DNA of 33,841 bases from a virus. The DNA lies in the IMG/VR virus record IMGVR_UViG_3300048927_000217, positions 1-33,841 of that record, one strand, 5' to 3'. Within the stretch, counting starts at the first letter, position 1. Every line of letters starts with the position of its first letter. Below the pieces are notes generated by a model, which made no database searches, was not told the origin of the DNA, and saw only the letters and a list, made by a program, of their open reading frames with translations. The position numbers and the translations under genes are program-made. Of this stretch, positions 23,045-30,193 are shown piece after piece.

Positions 23045-23439
23045 CGCTGCTCGATGCCGAGTCCGAACGCGCCTGGCAGCGCGCCGTGGTGATCAGCCTG
23101 TTGACCTGGCGACGCGCCGAGGGCGGCGACCTGCTGGACGACGACCAGCGTTACGGCTGGTGGGGGGACACGTTCCCGACGCTGGCCAATGACCGGATTG
23201 GGTCACGCCTGTGGCAGCTGCGCCGGCGCACGCTAACCGACGACACGGTGCGCACGGCCGAGGCGTTCGCCCGCGAGGCCCTGCAGTGGGCGGTGGATGA
23301 CGACCGGGTGAGCGCCGTTACGGTAACGGCGTCGCGCAGGGTCGACCGCCTCGACATGCAGGTGCGGGTCGGGCTGCGCGACGGCCCGGTGATCGATGTT
23401 CAACTAGACAACCTGTGGCAGGTGATCAATGCCGTTTGA
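23041..23439 (+). CDS. Baseplate wedge protein GP46 (Mu gp46-like)
   Basis: The 132-residue protein contains AVVISLLTWRRAEGGDLLDD, YGWWGDTFPTLANDRIGSRL and a VRTAEAFAREALQWAVDDDR helix, which is the pattern of PF07409 (phage GP46; W25-like wedge). It connects hub and baseplate arms. It overlaps the spike gene at the start (ATGA) and baseplate J by 11 bases at the end. Confidence 0.92.
   Translation: MTLLDAESERAWQRAVVISLLTWRRAEGGDLLDDDQRYGWWGDTFPTLANDRIGSRLWQLRRRTLTDDTVRTAEAFAREALQWAVDDDRVSAVTVTASRRVDRLDMQVRVGLRDGPVIDVQLDNLWQVINAV
23316..23328. repeat. CGTTAC-GTAACG palindrome, copy 4
   Basis: CGTTAC-G-GTAACG in the GP46 gene. The symmetry extends to GCCGTTAC-G-GTAACGGC, so this is the longest copy. 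A degenerate copy, CGTTAC-CC-GTCACG, lies at 9553-9566 in the large terminase gene. Confidence 0.7.
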
Positions 23440-24469
23440 AATCCCAACACTGCCCGCCCTGGTGGCCAGGGCACAGGCCGACCTGGCCGGCGGTAGCGCT
23501 CTGGTCCGTTCCGACGCTGAGGTGCTGGCCCGCGTGCTGGGCGCGGCGTCGTCCGGCCGCTACGGCCATCAGCGCTACATTGCGGACCAGATCCTGCCGG
23601 ACACGGCCGACGACGAAACCCTGCTGCGCATGGCCCAGGCGCGGCTTAAGCGCGGCCGCCTGGAGGCCGTGAAGGCGAGCGGGGCGGCCACCTTCACCGG
23701 CGCCGCCTCGGCGCTGCTCGATGCCGGCACGCTGCTGCAGCGCGATGACCAGGTGCTGTTCAGGGTGCGGGCTTCGGTCAAGCTGACCAGCACCGAAGGC
23801 GTCGCCCAGGTTGAAGCCCTGGAGCCGGGCGAGCTGGGTAACACGCCTGCCGGCACGCAGCTGCGTCTGGTGTCGCCAGTGCTGGGCGTCAATGACACGT
23901 TCGCCGTGGCAGCGCCGGGCCTGACCGGTGGCACCGAGCAAGAGAGTATCGAGGCGCTGCGCGCTCGGGTGATCCGTTCGTACCGGGTCATTGCCCACGG
24001 CGGCAGCAAGAGCGATTACGAGACGTGGGCGCTGGAGGTCGCCGGGGTGACCCGGGCCTGGGTGGTGCGGCGTTGGGTGGGGCCGGGCACGGTGGGGCTG
24101 TTCTTCGTGCGCGATGGTGATATCGACATCATCCCGAACGCCGAAGCCATCGCCGCCGTGGCCGCCTACATCGAGCAGGAGCGGCCCGTCACCGCCGAAG
24201 TCTACGTGCTGCCGCCGGCCGAGAAACCGGTGCAGTACCAGCTGTCAGTCACCCCGGACAGCAGTGCGGTACGCCGCGCCGTGGAAGCGGCCCTGATAGA
24301 CCTGCACAACCGTGAATCTGAACTGGGCGCCACGCTGCTGGCCACCCACATTGCCGAGGCCATCAGCGGCGCCACGGGCGAGCGTGATCATAAGGTCATC
24401 AGCCCCGCCGGCGACGTGCAGGCGGCCCCTAATGAGCTGCTGACTTATGGGGGTGTGCTGTGGTCGTGA
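23429..24469 (+). CDS. Baseplate protein J-like (Mu gp47-like)
   Basis: The 346-residue baseplate wedge component begins MPFEIPTLPALVARAQADLA, has an ADDETLLRMAQARLKRGRLE region, a GTLLQRDDQVLFRVRASVKL strand segment, and the conserved GGTEQESIEALRARVIRSYR motif followed by GGSKSDYETWALEVAGVTRA. These are standard for PF04865. It overlaps GP46 and GP48 genes. Confidence 0.94.
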   Translation: MPFEIPTLPALVARAQADLAGGSALVRSDAEVLARVLGAASSGRYGHQRYIADQILPDTADDETLLRMAQARLKRGRLEAVKASGAATFTGAASALLDAGTLLQRDDQVLFRVRASVKLTSTEGVAQVEALEPGELGNTPAGTQLRLVSPVLGVNDTFAVAAPGLTGGTEQESIEALRARVIRSYRVIAHGGSKSDYETWALEVAGVTRAWVVRRWVGPGTVGLFFVRDGDIDIIPNAEAIAAVAAYIEQERPVTAEVYVLPPAEKPVQYQLSVTPDSSAVRRAVEAALIDLHNRESELGATLLATHIAEAISGATGERDHKVISPAGDVQAAPNELLTYGGVLWS

Positions 24470-25056
24470 GGACGGTAGAGGACTACTACGCCCAGTTGTG
24501 CGCGCTGTTGCCGCCGGGTCCAGCCTGGGATCGTGAATTCAACCCAGGCGTTGACCAGGTACTGCAGGCGGCGGCCCAGGAATTGGCCACCGAGGACCGC
24601 CGCGCCGCCGACCTGCTGGCCGAAAGTGAACCCGCCACGGTGCGCGAGCTGGTCCCTGACTGGGAGCGGGTCATGCAGCTACCCGACCCCTGCATGGGCG
24701 ATTCGCCGGCATTTGCCGATCGGCAACTGGCCGTGCGCCGCCGGCTGCTGGAGGTGGGTGGGCAGACGCCGGCCTATTTCGTGGAGCTGGCTTTCTCGCT
24801 GGGCTACCGCAATGCCCGCGTGATCGAGCACCGGGCGCCGCGCTTCGGTAGGTCGCGCTTCGGCTCGGCCCGCTTCGGCACCTGGGGGGCACAGTTCATG
24901 TGGACCCTGGAGACGGGGCCGCGCCTGGCCCAGGGCAGCCGCTTCGGCTTTAGCCATTGGGGCCAGACCTTCGGTGGTGCCACCAATGGCGCCCTTGAGT
25001 GCCTGGTCAGCCGCGCCGCGCCCGCGCACACCCTTGAAACCATTACCTATGGATAA
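24460..25056 (+). CDS. Baseplate/tail protein GP48 (DUF2313)
   Basis: The 198-residue protein carries VEDYYAQLCALLPPGPAWDR and a TVRELVPDWERVMQLPDPCM region, the two clearest marks of PF10076 (Mu gp48-like). A C-terminal GRSRFGSARFGTWGAQFMWT loop and SRAAPAHTLETITYG end agree. The start is a GTG at 24460 (or the GTG at 24466). It joins the wedge to tail fibres and lies directly before the fibre gene. Confidence 0.9.
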   Translation: MVVRTVEDYYAQLCALLPPGPAWDREFNPGVDQVLQAAAQELATEDRRAADLLAESEPATVRELVPDWERVMQLPDPCMGDSPAFADRQLAVRRRLLEVGGQTPAYFVELAFSLGYRNARVIEHRAPRFGRSRFGSARFGTWGAQFMWTLETGPRLAQGSRFGFSHWGQTFGGATNGALECLVSRAAPAHTLETITYG

Positions 25057-25062
25057 CGCGAT

Positions 25063-26730
25063 ATGGACTACCCGAAACGCATTCCCAATGTTGGCCTGGT
25101 CGGCGGCAAGTTTGCAGATGAAAACGCCAGTACCGGCCAGCCCGGCTCGCTGATCCCGGCCGCCTGGGGCAACGCGGTCACTGATGAGCTGTTGGCCGTG
25201 ATCAAAGCCGCCGGCCTCGCGCCGAGCGAAGACAACAACGCCCAGCTGCTGCAGGCGATCCAAGGTCTTGCTGCCAGCGACATTAAACGCGCCGTGCGCG
25301 TGGCCACTACAGGGCCAATTGCTCTGTCCGGCCTGCAGACGATTGACGGCGTGGCCTTGGCCGATGGTGACCGGGTGCTGGTGAGAAACCAGGCCAACGC
25401 CGCACAGAACTGGATTTACACGGCATCCGCTAATGCCTGGGCGCGGGCGCTGGATGCGAACGAGAACGCGGAATGCACCCCGGGCCATCTAGTCATTGTG
25501 CAGGCCGGAACGGCCTACGCCGGTACCATGTGGCAGCTGACCAACACGCTGCCGCCGCAGGTTGGTACCACGCCGCTGACGTTTGCCATGCTCTATGGCA
25601 AAACAGGCGTAGCGGCGGGCGACTACCGAAAAGTCAGTGTCGATGCACTGGGCCGTGTGACGGCAGGGGCCAATCCGACCACGCTGGCCGGCTATGGCAT
25701 CACTGATGCTGCGCGCCTCGACAGCCCGGTCTTCACCGGTACGCCCTCCGGCCCGACGCTAGCCGTGGGCGTGAGTAATGACCAGTTCGCGACGACGAAG
25801 CACCTTCGCGACACGCTGACTGCGTATGGCCTGGGAGTAGCCAAGGTCCTAAAAGGGAACATTGATTCGGTAGGGGCGCCCAGTGGCTTCTATTCGTTCA
25901 GTGCCGGGGAAACGTCGTTTGCAGAGTATTCGTCGCTGATTAAGTTGCCGTATGTCGACGACCGCTACAGCGCTCAGATCGGCCTTGTACTCAGCGAGGC
26001 TGAGCCGAAACTGGCGTTTCGTACTTGTTATCAGCCCAACGTGTGGGGGCCTACTCGATACGCATGGCATGACGGCAACTTTAACCCGGCGACCAAGTCA
26101 GACCGGGCCACCACTTACAGCAAGTCGGAAGCGGACGCCGCCCTGCGGGCAACGTTAAACTCGTATGGTCTGGGCGCTACAAACACCGGCTCGGTGAACG
26201 CTGCTAACCAGTTGCCGACTCTGGCATCGGGGCATTACTACTACGCTGCCGACTTCTCGCCGTATGGGTCTTATGCGTTCGTGCAGCGTACAACTTACGC
26301 CGGCAACCGTGGGTTCGAAGTCGCGAACATTCCGTACACGGATCGTTTTATGGGGCGTAGCAGCAATGGCGATGGTTCATGGCGTGCGCCTGTTGAACTC
26401 GCGACATTACCGGCTTTGCAAGCCGGGGTTGAAGGCATTTTGGCCGGTCTGTCGATCAACAAAGCGCCTAATGGATACATCAAATTTCCGGCCTCGATGG
26501 GCGGGCTGATCTTGCAATGGGGCAACGTAGCGCCAGTCCCTGCCGCCGGCACTACGATCACATTCCCGATGGCATTCCCCACCACTGTGTTTGGGGTTTA
26601 CCCAAGCATCATTACCCCGACGACGGACGACTACGAAATCATGGTCTCGAATGTGGGCCTGCAGAACTTCGTGCTTCGCTCCCATGCGGTGCAAATCCCT
26701 AATGCCTATTGGTTTGCAATCGGTTGCTGA
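25063..26730 (+). CDS. Tail fibre protein
   Basis: The 555-residue receptor-binding fibre has a conserved N-terminal attachment part (KRIPNVGLVGGKFADENAST, then a WGNAVTDELLAVIKAAGL helix). It continues with a DGVALADGDRVLVRNQANAA domain and a TLAGYGITDAARLDSP fibre repeat. Two related modules follow, each opening with TLxxYGLG, at about residues 250 and 365. The C-terminal GYIKFPASMGGLILQWGNVA resembles gp53-like fibre tips with a beta-sandwich and probable receptor site. The 3' half is less GC-rich than the wedge genes, which suggests exchange of the tip. Each module has a PSGFYSFSA / ASGHYYYAA-like core. Confidence 0.9.
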   Translation: MDYPKRIPNVGLVGGKFADENASTGQPGSLIPAAWGNAVTDELLAVIKAAGLAPSEDNNAQLLQAIQGLAASDIKRAVRVATTGPIALSGLQTIDGVALADGDRVLVRNQANAAQNWIYTASANAWARALDANENAECTPGHLVIVQAGTAYAGTMWQLTNTLPPQVGTTPLTFAMLYGKTGVAAGDYRKVSVDALGRVTAGANPTTLAGYGITDAARLDSPVFTGTPSGPTLAVGVSNDQFATTKHLRDTLTAYGLGVAKVLKGNIDSVGAPSGFYSFSAGETSFAEYSSLIKLPYVDDRYSAQIGLVLSEAEPKLAFRTCYQPNVWGPTRYAWHDGNFNPATKSDRATTYSKSEADAALRATLNSYGLGATNTGSVNAANQLPTLASGHYYYAADFSPYGSYAFVQRTTYAGNRGFEVANIPYTDRFMGRSSNGDGSWRAPVELATLPALQAGVEGILAGLSINKAPNGYIKFPASMGGLILQWGNVAPVPAAGTTITFPMAFPTTVFGVYPSIITPTTDDYEIMVSNVGLQNFVLRSHAVQIPNAYWFAIGC

Positions 26731-26742
26731 TCAGGAGTTGAA

Positions 26743-27225
26743 ATGAAAAAGTTTTACAGCGCCGGCACCGGCGGCTTTTACGGTGAAGATGTGCACGGCC
26801 CGCGTCTGGTTGAGGGAGAAGGTGGCGAGCTGATTGCAAACCCTGATTGCGGCATCCCCGTGGATGCTGTCGAAATCAGCAGCGAGGAGCACACCGAGCT
26901 GTTGGCCGGGCAGAGCAGTGGCAAGCGGATCACGGCAGACAAGAATGGCTATCCCGTGCTGACTGATCCGCTCCCGCCCACGCAGGAAGAGACGGCCGCA
27001 ATGGAGCGGCAATGGCGTGACGGTGAGCTGCAGGCGGCTATCTGGCTGCGTGAGCGTCACCGCGACCAGCAGGAGATCGGTGCCGGCACATCGCTGACGG
27101 CGGATCAGTTCAAAGCGCTGCTGGTGTACATGCAGGCCCTGCGTGACTGGCCTCAATCAGCACAATTCCCCAAAATCGAGCACCGGCCAGTCGCGCCGCC
27201 CTGGATCACTGAACAAACTCAATGA
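26743..27225 (+). CDS. tfa: Tail fibre assembly chaperone
   Basis: The 160-residue protein starts MKKFYSAGTGGFYGEDVHGP and has an IPVDAVEISSEEHTELLAGQ segment, then a Pro-rich linker and a C-terminal TADQFKALLVYMQALRDWPQ helix. This is the usual order for phage tail fibre assembly proteins (PF02413/DUF4376-like), which help the fibre encoded just upstream to fold and trimerise. The stop lies in the stem of the following terminator. Confidence 0.88.
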   Translation: MKKFYSAGTGGFYGEDVHGPRLVEGEGGELIANPDCGIPVDAVEISSEEHTELLAGQSSGKRITADKNGYPVLTDPLPPTQEETAAMERQWRDGELQAAIWLRERHRDQQEIGAGTSLTADQFKALLVYMQALRDWPQSAQFPKIEHRPVAPPWITEQTQ

Positions 27226-27249
27226 AGCCCCGCACTGACGGGGCTTTTT
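27225..27249 (+). terminator. Intrinsic terminator after tail fibre assembly gene
   Basis: AAGCCCCG (27225-27232) pairs with CGGGGCTT (27239-27246) around a six-base loop, with three further T. It marks the end of the tail operon and shares bases with the tfa stop. The lysozyme-like gene begins 18 bases later. Confidence 0.8.
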
Positions 27250-27266
27250 CTTGCCTGGAGAAAACT

Positions 27267-27689
27267 ATGACTCAATTGATTCCCCGCGGCGTGCGCAATC
27301 ACAACCCGGGAAACATCGATTTCAACCCTGCCAACAATTGGATTGGCCAGGTCGGTAAAGAGCCCGGTGGCCGATTCTGCATTTTCGACACGCCGGAGAA
27401 TGGCATTCGTGCACTCGGCAAGCTGTTGCAGACCTACTACAACAAGCACGGCCTGCGCACTGTGGCAGCGATCATCAAACGCTGGGCACCGGAGGTAGAG
27501 AACGACACCGATTTCTACATTCGCACTGTAGCGCAGCGCTGTGGCCTTGCCCCGAGCGATCTGATTCAGGACATCAAGAGCCAGCACGTCCTGGGCGGCC
27601 TGGTGCACGCGATCATCAAGCACGAGAACGCGAACTACGAGTATTCGGAGGCGGTGTTCGCAGAGGGCTTGCGAAGGGCGCTGACATGA
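27267..27689 (+). CDS. Lysozyme-like protein, probable endolysin or virion lysin
   Basis: This is a 140-residue protein from an ATG with GGAG eight bases upstream. An in-frame ATG at 27222 lies in the terminator stem. It begins MTQLIPRGVRNHNPGNIDFN and contains a RFCIFDTPENGIRALGKLLQ segment followed by VAAIIKRWAPEVENDTDFYI. This is the pattern of the PRD1 P5-like / lysozyme-like structural family found in many Pseudomonas prophages, in which RNxNPGN and the Ala-Leu-rich helix are conserved. It sits where the endolysin is expected, just before the spanins. It has no signal peptide, so it would depend on the holin. Whether it acts as endolysin or is a virion-bound muramidase is not settled by sequence; no other endolysin candidate is visible. 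Confidence 0.65.
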   Translation: MTQLIPRGVRNHNPGNIDFNPANNWIGQVGKEPGGRFCIFDTPENGIRALGKLLQTYYNKHGLRTVAAIIKRWAPEVENDTDFYIRTVAQRCGLAPSDLIQDIKSQHVLGGLVHAIIKHENANYEYSEAVFAEGLRRALT

Positions 27690-28201
27690 ACACCTGGGGC
27701 GTGCGTGTGATTGCGCTGCTGGCTGTGGTCGGTTCGTACTGGCTCGTCTACCAGCACGGTCGCTCTGTGGAGCGCGTCGTCGCCGCTGCCGCATCTGCGC
27801 AGCGAGACGGCGGCGATCGGATGGCCGAGGTGCTGGGAGAGCGCAGAGAGCGGACAAAAGAACAGAGGCGCATAGATGCGCAAGAGGAGGTGCGAGCACA
27901 TGCTCAGGAACAACGAACGATCGCTGAAGTGGCTGCTGCTGGGGCAGATGCTGCTGGCCAGCGGCTGCACGACGAAGCCGGCAAACTCGCTGCCACCGTC
28001 GGTTGCCCCAGCCAGGATCCCGCCATTGCCGCTCGAGGCGAGGCAGCACGCCGCGCCGCCATGGTGCTCTCCGACCTGCTCGCACGGGCTGATGCTCGAG
28101 CGGGAGAACTGGCGGCAGCGTATGACCGTGCCAGAGTAGCGGGCCTGGCCTGTGAGGCGTCGTATGACCGCCTGCTGAATAGCGACCAAAGCGCGCAATA
28201 A
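27686..28201 (+). CDS. Inner-membrane spanin (Rz-like)
   Basis: The 171-residue protein overlaps the lysozyme-like gene by ATGA. It has one N-terminal membrane segment (about residues 6-23: VRVIALLAVVGSYWLVYQHG) and then a long charged and Ala-rich helix to the end, with an RAGELAAAYDRARVAGLACE region near the C-terminus as in DUF2514-type Rz proteins. It pairs with the outer-membrane spanin encoded inside its gene to fuse the membranes at lysis. Orientation and nested partner support the call. Confidence 0.88.
   Translation: MNTWGVRVIALLAVVGSYWLVYQHGRSVERVVAAAASAQRDGGDRMAEVLGERRERTKEQRRIDAQEEVRAHAQEQRTIAEVAAAGADAAGQRLHDEAGKLAATVGCPSQDPAIAARGEAARRAAMVLSDLLARADARAGELAAAYDRARVAGLACEASYDRLLNSDQSAQ
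27900..28139 (+). CDS. Outer-membrane spanin lipoprotein (Rz1-like), nested in Rz
   Basis: This is a 79-residue protein in a different frame inside the Rz-like gene. The ATG at 27900 follows a GAGGAGG ribosome site by nine bases; the longer reading from 27876 lacks one. The signal peptide is WLLLGQMLLASGC with Cys23 as the lipid-attached residue (lipobox LASGC). After it comes a Pro-rich mature segment (NSLPPSVAPARIPPLPLEAR) typical of Rz1. The mature protein would be about 57 residues, in the normal size range. It lies completely within the Rz-like gene, as in lambda Rz/Rz1. Confidence 0.87.
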   Translation: MLRNNERSLKWLLLGQMLLASGCTTKPANSLPPSVAPARIPPLPLEARQHAAPPWCSPTCSHGLMLERENWRQRMTVPE

Positions 28202-28277
28202 GAACGAACGCCACACAACCCGGTGTGTCACTACAAAAACAAGATACTACTGGCGCCATGCAAGTCCAGGAGATGGT

Positions 28278-28385
28278 ATGCGAAGGGATGAGCTGAAGAG
28301 GGAAGCCCAGGCTTGGGCCATGCTCGCGTTTTGGGTCAGCTCTATTGCGCTGGCTACTGTGGCCTGGCATCGCATGCTGATCTGA
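28278..28385 (+). CDS. Small single-TM protein after the spanins
   Basis: The 35-residue protein has a CCAGGAGATGGT ribosome site just upstream of the ATG. It starts MRRDELKREAQAWAMLAF and has one membrane segment at about residues 13-31 (WAMLAFWVSSIALATVAW). The charged amphipathic start and single helix fit a small lysis-associated or regulatory membrane peptide. It is too short for standard gene finders. No family is recognised. Confidence 0.5.
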   Translation: MRRDELKREAQAWAMLAFWVSSIALATVAWHRMLI

Positions 28386-28441
28386 TGCAGCATCGTCTCC
28401 GGGAGTGTTGCTCCTATAATGGCTTGGTCAAATCATGAGGG

Positions 28442-28657
28442 ATGCCCGTGAAGCGAACCATCGAAGGAATGATCGAGGCGGGTGAGCCTCTTATTCGTGA
28501 GGCCATTGAGGCTTTGCGCACCTGCCACAACGCTCAGGACACGGGAGCCCCAGCAGAAGAGGTCGAGCGCTTTCGGCTTATCGCAGAGTCCTCTTACCAG
28601 GCCGTGACCGAGTACCAGCTCTACACGCTTGGCCACCAGTCTTTAGTCCGGCACTAG
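28442..28657 (+). CDS. Hypothetical 71-residue helical protein
   Basis: The frame starts at the ATG at 28442 (or the GTG at 28448). A perfect TATAAT occurs at 28415-28420, but no good -35 lies at the right distance, so the promoter is uncertain; TGAGGG just before the ATG could serve as the ribosome site. The protein is helical and charged (KRTIEGMIEAGEPLIREAIE, then PAEEVERFRLIAESSYQAVT) with no membrane segment. It lies at the border between the conserved lysis cluster and the accessory region. Family not recognised. Confidence 0.6.
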   Translation: MPVKRTIEGMIEAGEPLIREAIEALRTCHNAQDTGAPAEEVERFRLIAESSYQAVTEYQLYTLGHQSLVRH

Positions 28658-28693
28658 CTGGTTCGATCAGAATTTAGGCTGCTGATTTCTTAA

Positions 28694-28873
28694 ATTCCCC
28701 ACGACAATGTCGACCGCCAGTTACTCGCGGCGGGCTGCAAACTGGATCGCCATGCTACTCTCGCCCCGCTTGCAATGGCTGATGCTCAAGCTCAGGCGCT
28801 GGCAGCAGCATTTGACCGTGTCAGAAAAGCTGGGCTAACGTGCGAGTTGACAAACAGCGAGGTGCAAAAATGA
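28694..28873 (+). pseudogene. Relic of a second Rz-like spanin C-terminus
   Basis: A 59-codon open frame without a start codon runs from just after a stop (28691-28693) to TGA at 28871-28873. Its end reads AQALAAAFDRVRKAGLTCEL, which is closely similar to AGELAAAYDRARVAGLACEA in the intact spanin. An upstream LLAAGCKLDRHATLAPLAMA segment also looks like Rz-type coding sequence. It is a 3' fragment of another phage's spanin gene, probably left by recombination when the accessory genes were acquired. The rest of the gap from 28658 to 29044 holds no gene and no convincing promoter. Confidence 0.7.
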
Positions 28874-29044
28874 GTGGGATAGCGCTGTGACCAAGCGAGA
28901 ATCTGAGAGGTGTTCTACAAACTCGGGATTTTCAGATGTCAGGCCCCACTTAGTCTGCTCTGAATAGGGCTAGCTCCGCAGGATAAGATTTTAGCCTGGA
29001 ATGGCTCGATATTAGTGAAAATTTAGCGATTGTAAGGATTTTTT

Positions 29045-30193
29045 ATGAGATTGGTTTCAGTTGAATTTTCCGAGAACGTTGGTCGAGATAGGGAGTGGGT
29101 TCTTCGTGAGCTTGCTCTTGGTCAGAAAAATCTAATAGTAGGTAAAAACTCTACAGGGAAAACAAGAACGCTTCATGTGTTGGCAAGTTTGGCTCGTGTA
29201 CTATCGACGTCGCAAAACGTTCCGCCTAGGTCAGGGAATTATATTTGTAAGTGGGAGGCTGAGGGAGGGGTTGAGAATAGGTATGAATATTCCGTGGAAG
29301 ACTCTATTATTCTCTCCGAGAACTTGATTGTCTCTGGTGTCAACTATATGACGAGAGATAAGGATGGGGTGGGAATGATTTTGTTTTCCGCAATGGGTGA
29401 TAATGGCTGCTCGATGCCATTTCAGACTCCTTTAAACGAGTTTGCCATTGTGAAGCGGCGAGATAAGCTGCAGCATCCTTTTATTGAGCCGCTATATGAA
29501 TGGGCTGCTGCGGTTAGACATTATTTCTTTGGGTCCAGCTTTGGTAAGGATCATTTTTTTGTATATAACCCAATGGGAAGTAAGATTGATGAGCGCGATG
29601 GTAATCAAGTTGTAGGTGTGTTTAGGCGTGCCAAAGAAGATTTTGGTAGTACCTATGTCGACGCGGTATTGAAGGATATGAGGAGCCTAGGATACGATCT
29701 TGAAGGTGTAGACGTAGCCTTTCCTCATAGTATGACTGGGCTCGGCTTCCCTACAGAGGCTAACTCTATAGTGGTGCTAGAAAAAGGAGTTAGGGGGTGG
29801 ATTGATCAGATTGTTATGTCTCAGGGGATGTTTAGGTCTCTAGCCTTAATGGCGCATGTCAATTATTTGATATTAAGGCGTGCTAGTACTTGTATAATTG
29901 TTGATGATATTGGTGAGGGTCTGGACTTTGAGCGTTCATGCCTGCTTATAAATCTTCTGCGAGCGAAGTGTGAAGGCTCTAGCTTGCAGGTGATAATGTC
30001 GACGAATGACAGATTTGTGATGGATGAAGTCCCGCTTAAAGAGTGGACCGTGCTGGAGCGTAAAGGGTGTGTAGTTTCTGTTCGTAATTATTCTAACTCT
30101 GCAGAAGCTTTCGATAGGTTCAGGTTTACAGGTCTAAGTAATTTTTCATTCTTTGAGATGGATTTTCTTAGTGAGGGTGATGCGGATGCGTAA
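29045..30193 (+). CDS. ABC/AAA-type ATPase of a two-gene defence-like module
   Basis: The 382-residue protein starts at an ATG with AAGGA upstream. Walker A is at residues 33-40 (GKNSTGKT), right after the N-terminal strand as in OLD-, Rec- and SMC-like ATPases. An ABC-signature-like SQGMFRS lies at 259-265, and Walker B CIIVDDIGEGLD at 283-294 with acidic residues Asp287, Asp288 and Glu291. A following LQVIMSTNDRFVMDE segment matches the switch strand and H-loop region of AAA_15/AAA_21 proteins. It overlaps a TOPRIM-like gene by eight bases. ATPase-TOPRIM pairs of this kind include PARIS, OLD-like and AbiL-like systems. Composition is strongly AT-rich compared with the tail genes, a sign of separate origin. 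I infer an anti-phage sensor; the exact family is not fixed. Confidence 0.8.
   Translation: MRLVSVEFSENVGRDREWVLRELALGQKNLIVGKNSTGKTRTLHVLASLARVLSTSQNVPPRSGNYICKWEAEGGVENRYEYSVEDSIILSENLIVSGVNYMTRDKDGVGMILFSAMGDNGCSMPFQTPLNEFAIVKRRDKLQHPFIEPLYEWAAAVRHYFFGSSFGKDHFFVYNPMGSKIDERDGNQVVGVFRRAKEDFGSTYVDAVLKDMRSLGYDLEGVDVAFPHSMTGLGFPTEANSIVVLEKGVRGWIDQIVMSQGMFRSLALMAHVNYLILRRASTCIIVDDIGEGLDFERSCLLINLLRAKCEGSSLQVIMSTNDRFVMDEVPLKEWTVLERKGCVVSVRNYSNSAEAFDRFRFTGLSNFSFFEMDFLSEGDADA

Noticed and set aside
27876-27899. Upstream start of the outer-membrane spanin
   Set aside because: The ATG at 27876 lacks a ribosome site and adds a basic stretch before the signal peptide. The ATG at 27900 has GAGGAGG at the right distance.
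29000-29030. Promoter for the ATPase-TOPRIM pair
   Set aside because: Several AT-rich hexamers occur (for example TTAGCC and TATTAG) but their spacing is about 13 bp, too short for a normal sigma-70 promoter.
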